Of a stretch of 64,000 nt of DNA, positions 48,987 to 59,482 are shown piece after piece. Below the pieces are notes generated by a model. The model was not told the origin of the DNA, ran no database searches, and saw only the letters and a list, made by a program, of their open reading frames with translations. Source of the stretch: Azolla caroliniana (lineage: Eukaryota > Polypodiophyta); assembly GCA_043228905.1 (NCBI GenBank), contig JBHGNT010000012.1, forward strand, positions 19,158,001 to 19,222,000, written 5' to 3'. The position numbers and the translations under genes were made by a program. Positions within the stretch are counted from its first letter, which is position 1; each line of letters begins with the position of its first letter.

Positions 48987-50659
48987 AAGATGCAAACCAT
49001 AACTTATTCATCACTCTTGATCTCATATGACTATCACGACTTAACCTTGTATAGTAGTAATTTTGACCCCAAAGAGAGATTTGACCATGCTATCACATCA
49101 TACCCATGGTTTTGCCTCTAGCAAGGCCCTTCAGATATTAATAAGCATCATCATTAACCTTCTTTATAGCTGGTTAGGAGAAAGTTTCGATAGATCGATA
49201 CGTTCGGTATGTGACACTCAGGGGGACCAATATCAGACAAAGGTTAAAGAATCATCCCTAATGATTGCATTCACTTTGATGCAATGCCAATTTATTGTGA
49301 ATTTACAAATGACCAAAGATTGCTGGACTCACTTGAACATTGTCGAAACTCTTTAAGAAATCATCCGAGAATAATCAAGTTGTATACTTTTTTTCCTTAA
49401 TTGGATAAACTACATAAATAACCTTTACAATCCAAAATTTAAACAAGGATAGAAAAATAACATTTGTGGTAACAGTCGCCATTCTTAATGTGTTTTAGAT
49501 AAAGGATCTTCATCTTTGAAGCAAATGTGTATCAAATGGACCATCAAACTTTGTTTGGAGCTAGCATTTTTTAAGGTGGTTATGTCCCTCTAAATTTGGC
49601 CTGAAGTTGCGCTGCTTGATGATTGAAATGCAATAAGCTGAGCTCAATATTTTATTTTTTCAACCTTTGATGTAATATTTTGTATAACTGATGATGGGTG
49701 CAACACTTTGGTGACCTTTGTAAATTCTCCATTACTCTAGCTAATAGTAATGTACTTGCAAGCAAATTCGTATGCTTTACTACCATGAGTGTGATGCTTG
49801 GGCCACGCTAATGAGAGAAATGGAACTTTTAACTTCTAATGATATTGTAAACAATTTCCATAGGTTCAATGGAAAAAAGGAAAGATTGGAAAGCAAAGTA
49901 TGAAACAAATATGTACTTATATGGTAAGTGTGTAAAACAAGAGGAAGATTTTATCCCTCTTTGTAATTTATACATGTATTGGGTTTAAGAATCTCACTAC
50001 TAACATATTTGTCTATGTATCTATCCATCTACATGTGATGATGTTAAGTATATAAAGTGCCATAGAGTTGTTTCTCTTATTGTATGTTTCATACCAGTAC
50101 TAAGACGGATTGTTCATGTTTCATACAAATAGGTTTTCTCAATGACAGAAAACCAATTGGATCCAATCTATCCTACCATTTGCCTTTTTGGCATTGACTA
50201 AAACTCTACAACATGAAGTTCCCATAGTTAGTTAGCGCCTATTATTAATTTGCATGAGCCTTTGGCTCAGGTATATTTAATGTTATTATTAAGTTTCTCC
50301 TGGAGGTGTCTTTGTATTTCTTGTACTTGTGTCCATAATTTGCTCTTGCATTTTATTTTCTCCAAAAACTTTGTCAATTATATTTTTGAATGAAACAAAC
50401 AAGAGAGTTTAAGAGTTCGGTGGCTTATTGTGAAGCATTCCTTTATGAGACAATATGCATCTAGGAGTACAAGAAAGGGCTTGGGTACACCATACACGGT
50501 ATTAAGTTTCAAAGTTTTTATGTGTTTCAAAAGGTAGATTGCCATAAAATTGTTTGGCTTTTCTATGCTCCTAATTTTGGAAGTTAATGCATGCCAGTTA
50601 ATATAAGGAAAATGATTATTAGGAAATGCGCAAAACACTTTCTTAACATGACCATTACA
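48987..50659. other. 3' flank of the transporter gene, no gene seen
   Basis: About 1.7 kb of AT-rich sequence. Early part presumably 3' UTR. No family signatures in any frame. Confidence 0.5.
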
Positions 50660-52450
50660 AGAAGATATTTGATAGAGCTTTGAGCTACCATCCCAAACTT
50701 ACATATTGAAATGGATCGATTAGTCTCAAATCTCGAGATGAAAGTATAATTATTTAATAGTTTGCTACTTAGAGCATGGAAGCATGTACATAAAGGGTTG
50801 GGACATGGTGTACCAACATGTGAGGAGGAATACTTAAGACAACACTTAGTGTGGAATTTGAATATTCGTTTGTCGTCAGGGCACATGTTGGGGTCCTGTA
50901 CGAGATTGGATTGGGCCAAGCTCAATGTAGGGCCATGAGCGTCAGTTGATGTGTGGAAATCCTTTCTTACTTTGCATATAAATGAAAGGTCAGAATATTT
51001 AACCTCCTTGAGAGGGGGGCAGACTATGTGGGACCAGGTGCAAATGGTTTTTGGGCACTCATCCTCTATGGTATGGTCATTTAATCCTCCCAGGTGGGAA
51101 GGGGCATTTACGAGGCTTCAAGTGATGGTGGGGGTAATGGGATATTTGTCTTGCAGATGGTTTCAAGACTAGGATGTGGAGGAAGTGTTGAATACGAGTG
51201 TATAATGGCCGTATTCACATTGTCCCTTTGGATAACCCAAGTTTGGGCCATTTCTGTAAATAGCATAAAGGGCAGCTGCCCTAGGATAGTCACTATATAA
51301 AGTGACTTTGTAACCTTTAGTGAAGGTTGGTTGTCATTTGTAACTGTTGCTATTAGAATATAACGTTTCCTTTGTGCCTCTCTCTCCCTCTCCCTCTCCC
51401 TCTGTGTCTATCTTGCTCATGCATACACAGGTTCTTCTTCATCACGAATGTTGCTTGCACTTCTGCATTGACGGCCTTGTCCCCAACAGGAAGATGGCGT
51501 TATATGTAGATCAACGATACAACCAGAGATCTTGCAATATGGGTCCTTGCTTATGATGGATCTAAGTGGATCATCGACCCACAAGTCAATGCAGTCAAGG
51601 AACATTGGAAATTGAGAATTTTTGAAAAGAAACCCTTGATAAGGTTGCAATGGGATCCGGGGGAATTTTGGTGGAAAGATCCATTTGACCGTTTGGAAAA
51701 AGGTGTGGTTTTTTTTAGTACTCACTTAAGATTGGATGACACATTTTGGCAGTTGAATGCAGGACTGCACCACATGCTAGTCAATTTTGGACCCATCAAG
51801 GGGTCACATCTAAATTTTTAGCAATGTTTTGGAGGACATTATGGGCAAGGAAACAAGATATGAAAATAAATGTCTTCCAATGGCTAGTAATACATAGAGC
51901 ATTACTGGTCGGCCAATGGTTGCAACAATCAGGTGGATCGACTGCATGCATCTATTGTAGTTGCTAGATGGAGACATTTAAACATTGCTTGTGGGAATGT
52001 CAGGCTGCACAACAAGTTTGAAGAAGAGTGTTCCAAATTCTAACCTTTATGTGTATGGATGACGGTTTTTCGTGGGGTATGGTAGTATGGGCTACGATAG
52101 CACAAATGATGTGGCCATATGAGGCATGCCCAAATGATTCGATTATTAGAATTCAAAGAGGAAGGATAAGGGTGGTGCAATGAAGTCATATGGAAATTCC
52201 TTAGATGTTAAGGCAATGCGAAAGGTATGGGAGCTGCTATACACCACCACAATATGGTTTATTTGGACAACTAAATGTTCTAAGGTGTTTGATAATAATA
52301 TTGTTCATCCCGTGGAAAGTGTACGGAACGTCTGCATGCATATGGTGCATACCTTCAAAGGGTGGTATGATGAAATTAAAGGTAAGACAGATGCTGCAAT
52401 GTTGTAACGACTCAAATTTATCGCCTATTGGAAGAAGGGCCCTTTTCTCA
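50660..52450 (+). pseudogene. Decayed LINE-like 3' region (zf-RVT type), split by a solo LTR
   Basis: Plus-strand translation in shifting frames. Upstream of the LTR: Trp-Lys-His-Val-His-Lys-Gly-Leu-Gly-His, Leu-Gly-Ser-Cys-Thr-Arg-Leu-Asp-Trp-Ala. Downstream: a block like the zinc-binding domain after LINE reverse transcriptases, Phe-Gln-Trp-Leu-Val-Ile-His-Arg-Ala-Leu, Cys-Ile-Tyr-Cys, His-Cys-Leu-Trp-Glu-Cys (51855-52010), then Leu-Tyr-Thr-Thr-Thr-Ile-Trp-Phe-Ile-Trp-Thr (about 52230). Stops throughout. No RT motif is visible in the window, so the assignment rests on the C-terminal pattern. Confidence 0.5.
51186..51488 (+). repeat. Solo LTR related to the Copia2 LTR
   Basis: 303 bp, TGTTGAATACGAGTG..TTGTCCCCAACA, with a perfect target duplication GGAAG (51181-51185 and 51489-51493) and TATATAA at 51294-51300. 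Similar to 24960-25293. Confidence 0.92.
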
Positions 52451-52619
52451 CACCACAAAATGCAAGACCCATGTGGTGCTTAGCACCACCAGTATGGTTG
52501 TTCCCACCACCAATTACATAGCTAGGTTATTGAGTGGTAGAATGTTGATACTATCTATCCTTTAGGGATGGGGACCCATGAAAGAGTGCAACATATCAAG
52601 GGAAGCTTGACGGTAGGTC

Positions 52620-52834
52620 AACATTCTTGTAACAAATGTGTAAAGAATCGGGTATGATTCTTGTGAACGGAATAGATATGAACTGTGTGTGTGTATGAGA
52701 GAGAGAGAGAGAGAGTGAGAGAGACAAGGAGTAAGACACAGAGAATATGTAAGGCAAAGTATGTTAACAAAGGAGAAAGACTCAACGGTTGCGCGGTTGC
52801 GGAATCCACGCCTTATTGCGTAGTGTCTTCAGTA
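52620..52834 (-). repeat. Probable Copia4 3' LTR
   Basis: Directly after the polypurine tract on the minus strand, starting TACTGAAGACACTACGC (not the canonical TG), with CT-rich sequence including (TC)n at 52698-52720. The end near 52620 is a guess. Confidence 0.4.
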
Positions 52835-52847
52835 CTCCCCCTCAAGC
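52835..52847 (-). promoter_or_regulatory. Copia4 polypurine tract
   Basis: GCTTGAGGGGGAG on the minus strand just after the RNase H stop region; the same tract as in CopiaB. Confidence 0.8.
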
Positions 52848-53376
52848 TTGGCAAGTTAGGTATTGTCAATCCGAGATCGGTCATGAATTTCCATAGCTTG
52901 TCGGCTCCTAAGGCTTTAGTGAAGATGTCGGCCGTTTGAAGATTTGTGCTAATGTGTTGTAGGTCGACATCGCCAACTAGAACGCGCTCTTGGATGAAGT
53001 GATAGTGCACTTCGATGTGCTTTGTCCGCGAGTGGAACACTGGGTTCCGAGCTAGGTAGATACTGCTCATGTTGTCGCAGTAAAGGGAAGTCAGATCCTT
53101 GATGGGTACGCCCAGATCCTTGAGTATCCTTTTGAGCCATACGGCTTCATATGCGGCCACTGCCGCGCCCCTATATTATGCTTCTATGCTCGAAAGAGCG
53201 ACGGTTGGTTGCTTTTTGCTGCTCCAAGATATTGCTCCGCTGCCGAGGGAAAAAACAAATCCGGAGGTTGATCTTCTATCGGCTTTGTAGCCGGTCCAAT
53301 CGGCGTCTGTGTACCCCTCGAGTCGTATTGGCATCGTAGTCTTGTAGAGGATGCCACAATCCATTGTGCCGCTCAC
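52848..53376 (-). pseudogene. Copia4 RNase H
   Basis: Tyr-Thr-Asp-Ala-Asp-Trp-Thr-Gly, Arg-Arg-Ser-Thr-Ser-Gly, Ser-Ser-Lys-Lys-Gln (53376-53176), a TAA at about 53175, then Glu-Ala-Val-Trp-Leu-Lys-Arg, Tyr-Cys-Asp-Asn-Met-Ser-Ser and Lys-His-Ile-Glu-Val-His-Tyr-His-Phe-Ile to Ala-Asp-Ile-Phe-Thr-Lys-Ala. One clear stop. Confidence 0.9.
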
Positions 53377-53388
53377 GTATCATAGAAC

Positions 53389-54440
53389 TCACTTAGCGCA
53401 ATCCAAGTGAATATCACGCGGTGTTTGCATGAATTGACTAAGGAGACCGACTGGATAACTGAGATCGGGTTGAGTGATCGTGAGGTAGATGAGACTCCTG
53501 ATGAGTTGCCGATACTGAGTTGGCTCACACGCTTTGGTGCCGGAGTTCGCATCTAGTTTGCGATTGCGATCGAGCGGGGTTGCTGCGGATTTGCACTCAG
53601 CCATACGGAACTTGTATAACAAGTTGAGGATGTAGTGCAGTTGAGAGATCATGATTCCGGCCGGAGTCCGAATTACCTCGATGCCGAGGAAGTAGTGGAG
53701 CTCCTTCATGTCTGTCATCTCGAACTTGTCGGAAAGGAGGGATTTGACCTTATTGATATCGACGAGATGCTCATTCCAATGACTAGGTCATCCACATATA
53801 AGATGATGACGATCGGACTTGTGGAATTGCTTCGTATGTAGAGGGAGTTGTCCGATTTTGACATACGGAAGCTGATTTGATGAAGATATTGCATTATCTT
53901 CAAATGCCAAGCATGCAGTGCTTGCTTGAGGCCGTAGAGTGGCTTCTTGAGTCGGCATACAACTTTCGGATGGGTGCTCGAGTTGAAGCCGGGTGGTTGT
54001 ATCATGTACACCTCCTCTTCTAATTCGCCTTGTAGAAAGGCGTTCTTGACGTCCATTTGATGGAGGTGCCACCCTTTCACCACGACAAGTGCAATTACGG
54101 TCCATATCGTCGTCATCTTTGTAACCGGGGCAAAGGTCTCCTCGTAGTCAACTTTGTACGTTTGGGCGTAGCCTTTTGCTAAGAGTCACGCTTTGTAGCG
54201 GTTGACAGAACTGTCAACGTTGTACTTCACTTTGTAAATCCATCTACATCCGATAGCCTTTTTGTGTGGTGAGGTGGGAACGAGATCCCACGTCTCGTTC
54301 TTGCCTAGTGCCTGCATCTCTTCATTCATGGCTTCGATCCATCGCGGATCCGTGGCTGCTTCGGAAAATGTTTCCGGCTCGCGTAATGTCGCCAGTTGAG
54401 TGTGAGTTGACTCATTGTCGTCGAAGCGATCGTCTTCGTA
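53389..54440 (-). pseudogene. Copia4 reverse transcriptase
   Basis: Begins near 54390 with Trp-Ile-Glu-Ala-Met-Asn-Glu-Glu-Met and Asn-Glu-Thr-Trp-Asp-Leu-Val, has a stop near 54180, then Gln-Met-Asp-Val-Lys-Asn-Ala-Phe-Leu-Gln-Gly (about 54060) and the polymerase site Tyr-Val-Asp-Asp-Leu-Val (about 53795). A frameshift near 53760 precedes Met-Lys-Glu-Leu-His-Tyr-Phe-Leu-Gly-Ile (53718-53389). Confidence 0.88.
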
Positions 54441-54443
54441 TTC

Positions 54444-55592
54444 CTACATTTTCGCCTTGCCTTTGTCCATCTTCAGGCTAGGCCGTGATGTGCTTTGATC
54501 GCTCAAAGGCTCTTGTGGTCCACTTAGTCGGGTCGTGATCAGACTTTCTTCGAACATGCGCGTAAGGCGATCTTCATCCTCTATCTCTAGTTCGACGGAT
54601 TTCGGGTCGAGCGGAGTCGGAGTCGAAGTTGTCTCTAGTGCGTACCAGGATGCAGACTCGTCAAAAACGACATCTCGACTTACTTGAGATTTTCGAGTTG
54701 AGGGGTTGTAGCACTTGTACCCCTTTTGCTCCAGTGAGTATCCTACGAGGATACATTTCTCCGACTTCGCGTCAAGCTTTTGACACTTCTCGTCGGGGAT
54801 GTGCACGTACGCTATCGTGCAGAATATCCGGGTGTGCGATAAGTCCGGCTTCTTTCCGAAGTATTTTTCGTGCGGAGTGACCTCGTGCACTCCGGATGTT
54901 GTGCACCGGTTCATTAGGTAGACGACCGTATTTGCAGCTTCGGCCCAATATGATTTGGGCATATGCTTCTCGTTCATCATGGCTCGCACTACTTCGAGGA
55001 TGTGCCGATTTTTGCGCTTGGCTACGCCGTTTTGTTGCGGAGTGTGTCGGCAAGTGAATTCTCGTCGGATTCCTTCCTTTTGGAGATACGCCGTGAAATC
55101 GCTCGAGAAGTACTCCTTGCCGCCATCTGATCGAAGGCATCGTACATGACGACCAGTGGCTTTTTCGACTTCGTTTTTAAACCTTTGGAAGTGTTCGAAC
55201 ACTTCACACTTTTGCCGCATCGGATAGAGCCACGTGTGCCTGGAGAAGTTGTCGATGAAGAGCACGTAATATCGGCATCCGCCGAATGTAGCCGTCTGTG
55301 CTGGTCCCCATATGTTGGAATGGACTACATCGAGTAGACCTTTGCTCACGTTCCGCTCTTTCGGGAATGGGTGTCGGTGTTGCTTGCCGAATTGGCACAC
55401 TTCGCATACACCTTCAATCTCCTTCTCTTTGAATGTCGGGAGTCTGAGGACGACTCCTTTCAATTTCATTGCTTTGAGTTTGTTGAGATTGATGTGGCCG
55501 ATTCGCTTGTGCCATAGCTCTCTGTCAGAGTCGGCTTTCATGCTTTTTGCGAACATGGTGGATGTCATCTCGTGTGAATCGAGAATGAACAT
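54444..55592 (-). CDS. Copia4 integrase, long open frame with altered catalytic residues
   Basis: 382 codons open from Met at 55592: pre-integrase region, zinc ligands (His-Lys-Arg-Ile-Gly-His; Cys-Glu-Val-Cys-Gln), integrase core and the acidic/Ser-Thr-rich linker toward RT. Of the DDE triad only the middle Asp remains (Arg-Ser-Asp-Gly-Gly-Lys-Glu). The first is Asn (His-Ser-Asn-Ile-Trp-Gly-Pro) and the Glu is Lys (Asn-Gly-Val-Ala-Lys-Arg-Lys). The open frame therefore does not mean an active enzyme. It is part of a polyprotein, not an independent gene. Confidence 0.8.
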   Translation of the reverse strand: MFILDSHEMTSTMFAKSMKADSDRELWHKRIGHINLNKLKAMKLKGVVLRLPTFKEKEIEGVCEVCQFGKQHRHPFPKERNVSKGLLDVVHSNIWGPAQTATFGGCRYYVLFIDNFSRHTWLYPMRQKCEVFEHFQRFKNEVEKATGRHVRCLRSDGGKEYFSSDFTAYLQKEGIRREFTCRHTPQQNGVAKRKNRHILEVVRAMMNEKHMPKSYWAEAANTVVYLMNRCTTSGVHEVTPHEKYFGKKPDLSHTRIFCTIAYVHIPDEKCQKLDAKSEKCILVGYSLEQKGYKCYNPSTRKSQVSRDVVFDESASWYALETTSTPTPLDPKSVELEIEDEDRLTRMFEESLITTRLSGPQEPLSDQSTSRPSLKMDKGKAKM

Positions 55593-55599
55593 CCGGTCC

Positions 55600-56137
55600 T
55601 CTCTTCTTCCATGCGCGATGATTCAGCCCTCTTTTTCGATGAAGCACCCTTCTTGATTGAATCGTACTTGCATCCCTTGCTCAACAATTTGGCCGACCGA
55701 GATCAAATTCTTCGTGATGGTGGGAACATGCAAGACATTTTTAATGTATGTTTGCTTACCTCTTTCGCCGAACGGAACATTGCCGATGTGCCGAATTGGG
55801 TGCGTAGTGTCATCTCCGGTTTCGACATAACCGGGTCGCTCCGGCTCTCGAAGTTCGAGAAACCATTCTTTATGAGATGTCATATGGTTTGAGGCTCTGG
55901 AGTCAACAAACCATACATCCTTCGTGGTGGCTGAGCTTTCCGCAATATCCGCATTCGGTTGCGTTTTGAAGGCTCGGGCTGGAGTGGAAGCTCCCCCTTC
56001 TTGCGAGTCGGTGTGCCGGTCCCCATATGTCGCAAAAATCCTTGATCTTCAAGGTGTATGTCGTGATGAACATGTCCCTTTGTTGAATGTTGTTCAACTC
56101 TTGGCAGAGTTGAAGCCTTCTTGCGGTATAGATAGTA
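55600..56137 (-). pseudogene. Copia4 gag fragment and protease
   Basis: The gag piece Gln-Glu-Leu-Asn-Asn-Ile-Gln-Gln-Arg-Asp-Met to Lys-Asp-Phe-Cys-Asp-Ile-Trp is fused by deletion (about 56025) to a later gag segment with Cys-Gly-Tyr-Cys-Gly-Lys. The protease active site reads Val-Asp-Ser-Arg-Ala-Ser-Asn-His (Gly replaced by Arg), followed by 55883-55623. Confidence 0.8.
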
Positions 56138-56586
56138 TAAATAAGAAGAAAAAAGTATAATGTGATAGTTGAAAGAGTTGACCCACTTATAGATCATTTT
56201 CTCTAAATTTATAACCTTGTGGTTAGGGTTCAATGGTTTGGGCCGCCTACCCCATGTTCCAAGCATTTGACGGTCACTTCCCAATAGGGTTCTCAGGACA
56301 AACATGCATATGAAGGCCAACACAAATAAGTTCCAAATATATGACGAGCTCATTAAGGCTTTTGAATGGAGAAATTGAGCTCCCAACTCTTTGATAAGAT
56401 ACATTAACTCTTAGTAAAGATAGACAAGTTCGAAAGCCAAGAGAGCCTCATTTAGGGCTTATTTGTCTTTTACTAGGAAAATAGATAAGTTCAAAAACCA
56501 TGAGAAGCTGATTAAGGACTTATGAATGGAGAAATCTAACTCTCAACTCTTTGATAAGAAACAATAGTCGTGTAGGAATAAAAGAA
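56138..56586. other. Spacer, no gene seen
   Basis: Contains two similar roughly 100-bp segments mentioning TTTGATAAGA.ACA and TAGA(C/T)AAGTTC (about 56390-56440 and 56470-56570), possibly an old local duplication. Confidence 0.4.
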
Positions 56587-57356
56587 TGTTAGAGTATGAG
56601 AGTATAAGTACGAACACATAAGAAGCATGGACCTCAATCATGTATATCCTTCAAGAAAGACATTACGTCGAAATTAGAGGCAATATCCATGTAGAGAAGG
56701 GCAAGGAAAAAGAAGGCCAAGAAGTCTAGGCCTCTAGTACTGTAGACTAGGCATTAGTGAACATAGTTGAAACTCATATACGTAGAAGAACAAAGAAAAA
56801 AGTGTTACCCGTAGGAGTGTATGGGGCAGTATGATAAAGGGATTGTTGTATATGTGTAATATATAAGTACGAACACATAAGAAGCATGGACCTCAATCAT
56901 GTATATCCTTCAAGAAAGACATTATGTCGAAATTAGAGGCAATATCCATGTAGAGAAGGGCAAGGAAAAAGAAGGCCAAGAAGTCTAGGCCTCTAGTACC
57001 ATAGATTAGGCATTAGTGAACATAGTTGAAACTCATATACGTAGAAGAACAAAGAAAAAAGTGTTACCTGTAGGAGTGTATGGGGCAATATGATAAAGGG
57101 GTTGTTGTATATGTGTAATGTATACGAGTGTGAGTGAGGATAAATATGTGTATGAACACACATGCACAATTATGTGCATGTGTACAAGAATGTAACAATC
57201 TTTTTGTAATGGTCATATTATATAACTGTTATATAATGTACTATATAAACTCCCTAGGGGACATGTAATGAATATAGAACTTTTCCCTCTCATTTTTGTG
57301 TCTCATTGTTTCTCCCTCTTTCTGTCTGTCTGTCTCTCTCCCCCTCATGCGTAACA
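56587..57356 (+). repeat. Possible LTR, 770 bp, with an internal tandem duplication
   Basis: Starts TGTTAGAGTATGAG, has a TATA-like CTATATAAACTCC at about 57241, then a CT-rich part (TCTGTCTGTCTGTCTCTCTC) and ends ..CATGCGTAACA. A GC-rich hairpin follows (57357-57404). No partner LTR; flanking 5-mers AAGAA and TTCTT are not a direct duplication. Tentative. Confidence 0.35.
56604..57121 (+). repeat. 259-bp tandem duplication
   Basis: Copies 56604-56862 and 56863-57121, both starting ATAAGTACGAACACATAAGA, with only a handful of differences, so the duplication is recent. Confidence 0.9.
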
Positions 57357-57404
57357 TTCTTGGGAGGGGGGTGGAGCTGTTCTTGGCGCCACCCCCCACC
57401 CAAT
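57357..57404 (+). repeat. GC-rich hairpin shared with 40165-40212
   Basis: TTGGGAGGGGGGTGGAGC then CCACCCCCCACC, arms able to pair around a loop of about 11 bases. It follows the possible LTR directly. Confidence 0.6.
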
Positions 57405-57890
57405 AACAAAAAGTGGCACAAATAAGCTTATGGTGCAATGAATGTTGGACCTAGAATCATTCAAAGAGGAAATCGATAACCATTCCATGAGAAATTGTCA
57501 ATACAACTCAAGTAATCGCCAAATGGAAGTGTTAGTACTAATGGGACAAGAACAAGGATGGTTGGAAGTTGGGCAAGTCACACATAACACTCAAGGTGGA
57601 ACAAAGAAGGTGGTTAGGGTGGATATCCTTCAACTACAAGAAGTTGGGACATTGAGGGCATGAATATACCTTGAAGCTTAGGTAAACAAAATAGAAGACG
57701 GGAGAATTCTTCCACCTACAATATTTTTACCTCTCAACAATAACCATTATTGTCCTCACACCAAACCACAATTTGGAGCTTGGCTTATCACTTGATGAAT
57801 ATGGAAGATGTTTATGCAACGGAAGATGAGGACTTGCAGGTTGGTGTCAAACAAACAACAACACAGATAACTAGAAGAATAGATATGCAC
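57405..57890. other. Spacer, no gene seen
   Basis: A 73-codon frame at 57442-57663 has no family signature. It may be decayed gag of the element whose LTR is 56587-57356. Confidence 0.35.
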
Positions 57891-58123
57891 TGTTAGCAAG
57901 ATTCAAAGATCAAGAAGCACAGACAGTTATACTCAATTAAGCTCAAAAGGCCGACTTACTTATTCCCTCCAAAAACTCTTGGTCTTTGTTACAATGACTT
58001 AATTGGGCTTTATATAGTTAAGCCCTAACTAGGTTGTGTGTTAACACTAGAGATACAATTGGGTAGAGTCGAACTTTTATGCCTACAAGCTCTCCGTAAA
58101 AGGATTACTCTATACGGTATACA
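57891..58123 (-). repeat. Possible Copia5 3' LTR
   Basis: 233 bp; minus strand TGTATACCGTATAG..CTTGCTAACA with a TATA-like CTATATAAAGCCC. A purine-rich ACGGGGGAGAT lies just upstream on the minus strand (about 58150-58135). Boundaries are inferred from TG..CA ends only. Confidence 0.4.
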
Positions 58124-58411
58124 ATCTGTTGGGGTTATCTCCCCCGTAAACCTAGATTACAATTTGAATCTAAAGTTACAATTGTATAATTACAAGTGGA
58201 TCGGCTTATGGCCGAATCGGTAGAGGTTACGTCTGAATCTGGCCTAATTATGCTAGTGTCCAGATCTGGTATCGTCCGGATGGGTTTTTTGGATTGGCCG
58301 GATCGGATGGTGTTTGGATAGGCTCGTCAGTCCGGATTGGATCGTGTCTGATTCCGCCTTTCGGCCTCTAGTCATCCTTTGGCTCTCTACTTGCGTTTGC
58401 TCTTGTGATCC

Positions 58412-58813
58412 TCATTGGATCCTTGATCGGTCTTCGGCTCCACTTGTCCCTCGATCATCTCCTTTCCAGTTGACTTCCTCACACATAACTGCATTCTTAA
58501 CCTCCAGCTTCTTCAACTTTGCCTTTTCACCTCGTCCGGTTGGGCCTGCCTTCGACTTACCTGCTGCATCCGTTTGTTTGGCTCTTTGTTGCTCGGTTGC
58601 ATGTCGTAGTCCCATATGCTCTCTTAGTGCTCTGAAACACTGTTCTAGGAGTGGCTTTGTCAGGTTGTCGGCGATATTCACCTCCGAGGTATTTATCTTC
58701 CGAACTTCGAGGTTTTTCTCAGTTACAAGCTCCCAGATCCTGCCATTATGCACTCTTGCCCGTTGCCGAGTCGGACTGTGCAACCGGCTCCGGCCGAATA
58801 GTCCGAGAGCCAT
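58412..58813 (-). pseudogene. Copia5 RNase H C-terminus with a Lys-rich tail
   Basis: Leu-Glu-Val-Arg-Lys-Ile-Asn-Thr-Ser-Glu and Ile-Ala-Asp-Asn-Leu-Thr-Lys-Pro-Leu identify the copia RNase H end. The frame continues about 70 residues rich in Lys, Ala, Gly and Glu, comparable in composition to the tail of CopiaB. The N-terminal part of the frame is out of phase with the protease remnant. Confidence 0.7.
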
Positions 58814-59480
58814 TCAATGTCGGGGTCACGTGAAATGTGGCGTCAGAGTCCAGTAGCCATGTTCGTGCGTCCTGAGCACTATATAGGACTTCACCGGTCG
58901 AATAGTCTTCCAAGGAAAAGACTTCTCTGAACTGTGATTCAACAACATTGACTTGGTTGCCTGTGAAAGAACGGTTCGAATCGGATTGTCCTTGAGTCCG
59001 ATCGAATCTTCGACCATTCTCATTTCTTTCTATTGGCTAGTAGTTAGAAATGTTGTGGTTGGCCTTTCTGCAATGTGTGCAGAAAGCGTTCGACCAACCA
59101 TTCCTTGATTTTGATCTTTGCCGATCGTCCCTCCTCTTCGGCCGACTAGTACTTTGGTCGACTCTTCCAACTGGCTTGATTGAGTGGTGGGCTTCTACCG
59201 AATCATCGATGGTGAGACCCATAGATCATCATCGTATGTCCTCTGTCAGGACTTGTTCGATTGCTTCATCCAAATTGAAATTCGGACCATTGTTGGCGAA
59301 TGTCGTACGGAAGACTTCCCAACTCGCTGGCAAGCTTGAAATGAGGGAAAGGGCCTTAACTTCTTCTTCAAAGTTAATCCCTTGGGAGGAGAGTTCGGAC
59401 AACTCTCGACTGAAGGTGTTGATGTGGGAGGTTGTTGGATACGACCCTCTCATCTTCATATCGAATAATTGTCTTATCAA
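58814..59480 (-). pseudogene. Copia5 gag and protease start
   Basis: 59480-59229 shows the gag block Gln-Leu-Phe-Asp-Met-Lys-Met, Leu-Ile-Ser-Ser-Leu-Pro-Ala-Ser-Trp-Glu. 59222-59037 carries a damaged knuckle (Cys-Thr-His-Cys-x4-His-x4-Tyr, last Cys lost). The protease site is Leu-Leu-Asp-Ser-Asp-Ala-Thr-Phe-His-Val-Thr-Pro (Gly replaced by Asp, about 58840). Stops near 59225, 59040 and elsewhere. Confidence 0.78.
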
Positions 59481-59482
59481 TA

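Larger units (their letters stand above)
52620..56137 (-). mobile_element. Copia4, Ty1/copia, 5'-truncated
   Basis: Minus-strand order: gag fragment (56137-55930), protease, pre-integrase, integrase (55892-54444), RT (54440-53389), RNase H (53376-52850), polypurine tract (52847-52835), LTR-like sequence (52834 to about 52620). No 5' LTR or gag start; sequence breaks at about 56137. Copia4 and Copia1 resemble each other closely. Confidence 0.85.
57891..59482 (-). mobile_element. Copia5, internally deleted Ty1/copia
   Basis: Minus strand: gag (59480-59037), protease (about 58870-58800), then a deletion joining directly to the RNase H end (about 58750-58600), a Lys-rich tail and a possible 3' LTR. 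The gag N-terminus is absent because Copia3's LTR begins at 59483. Integrase, RT and most RNase H are missing. Confidence 0.7.
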
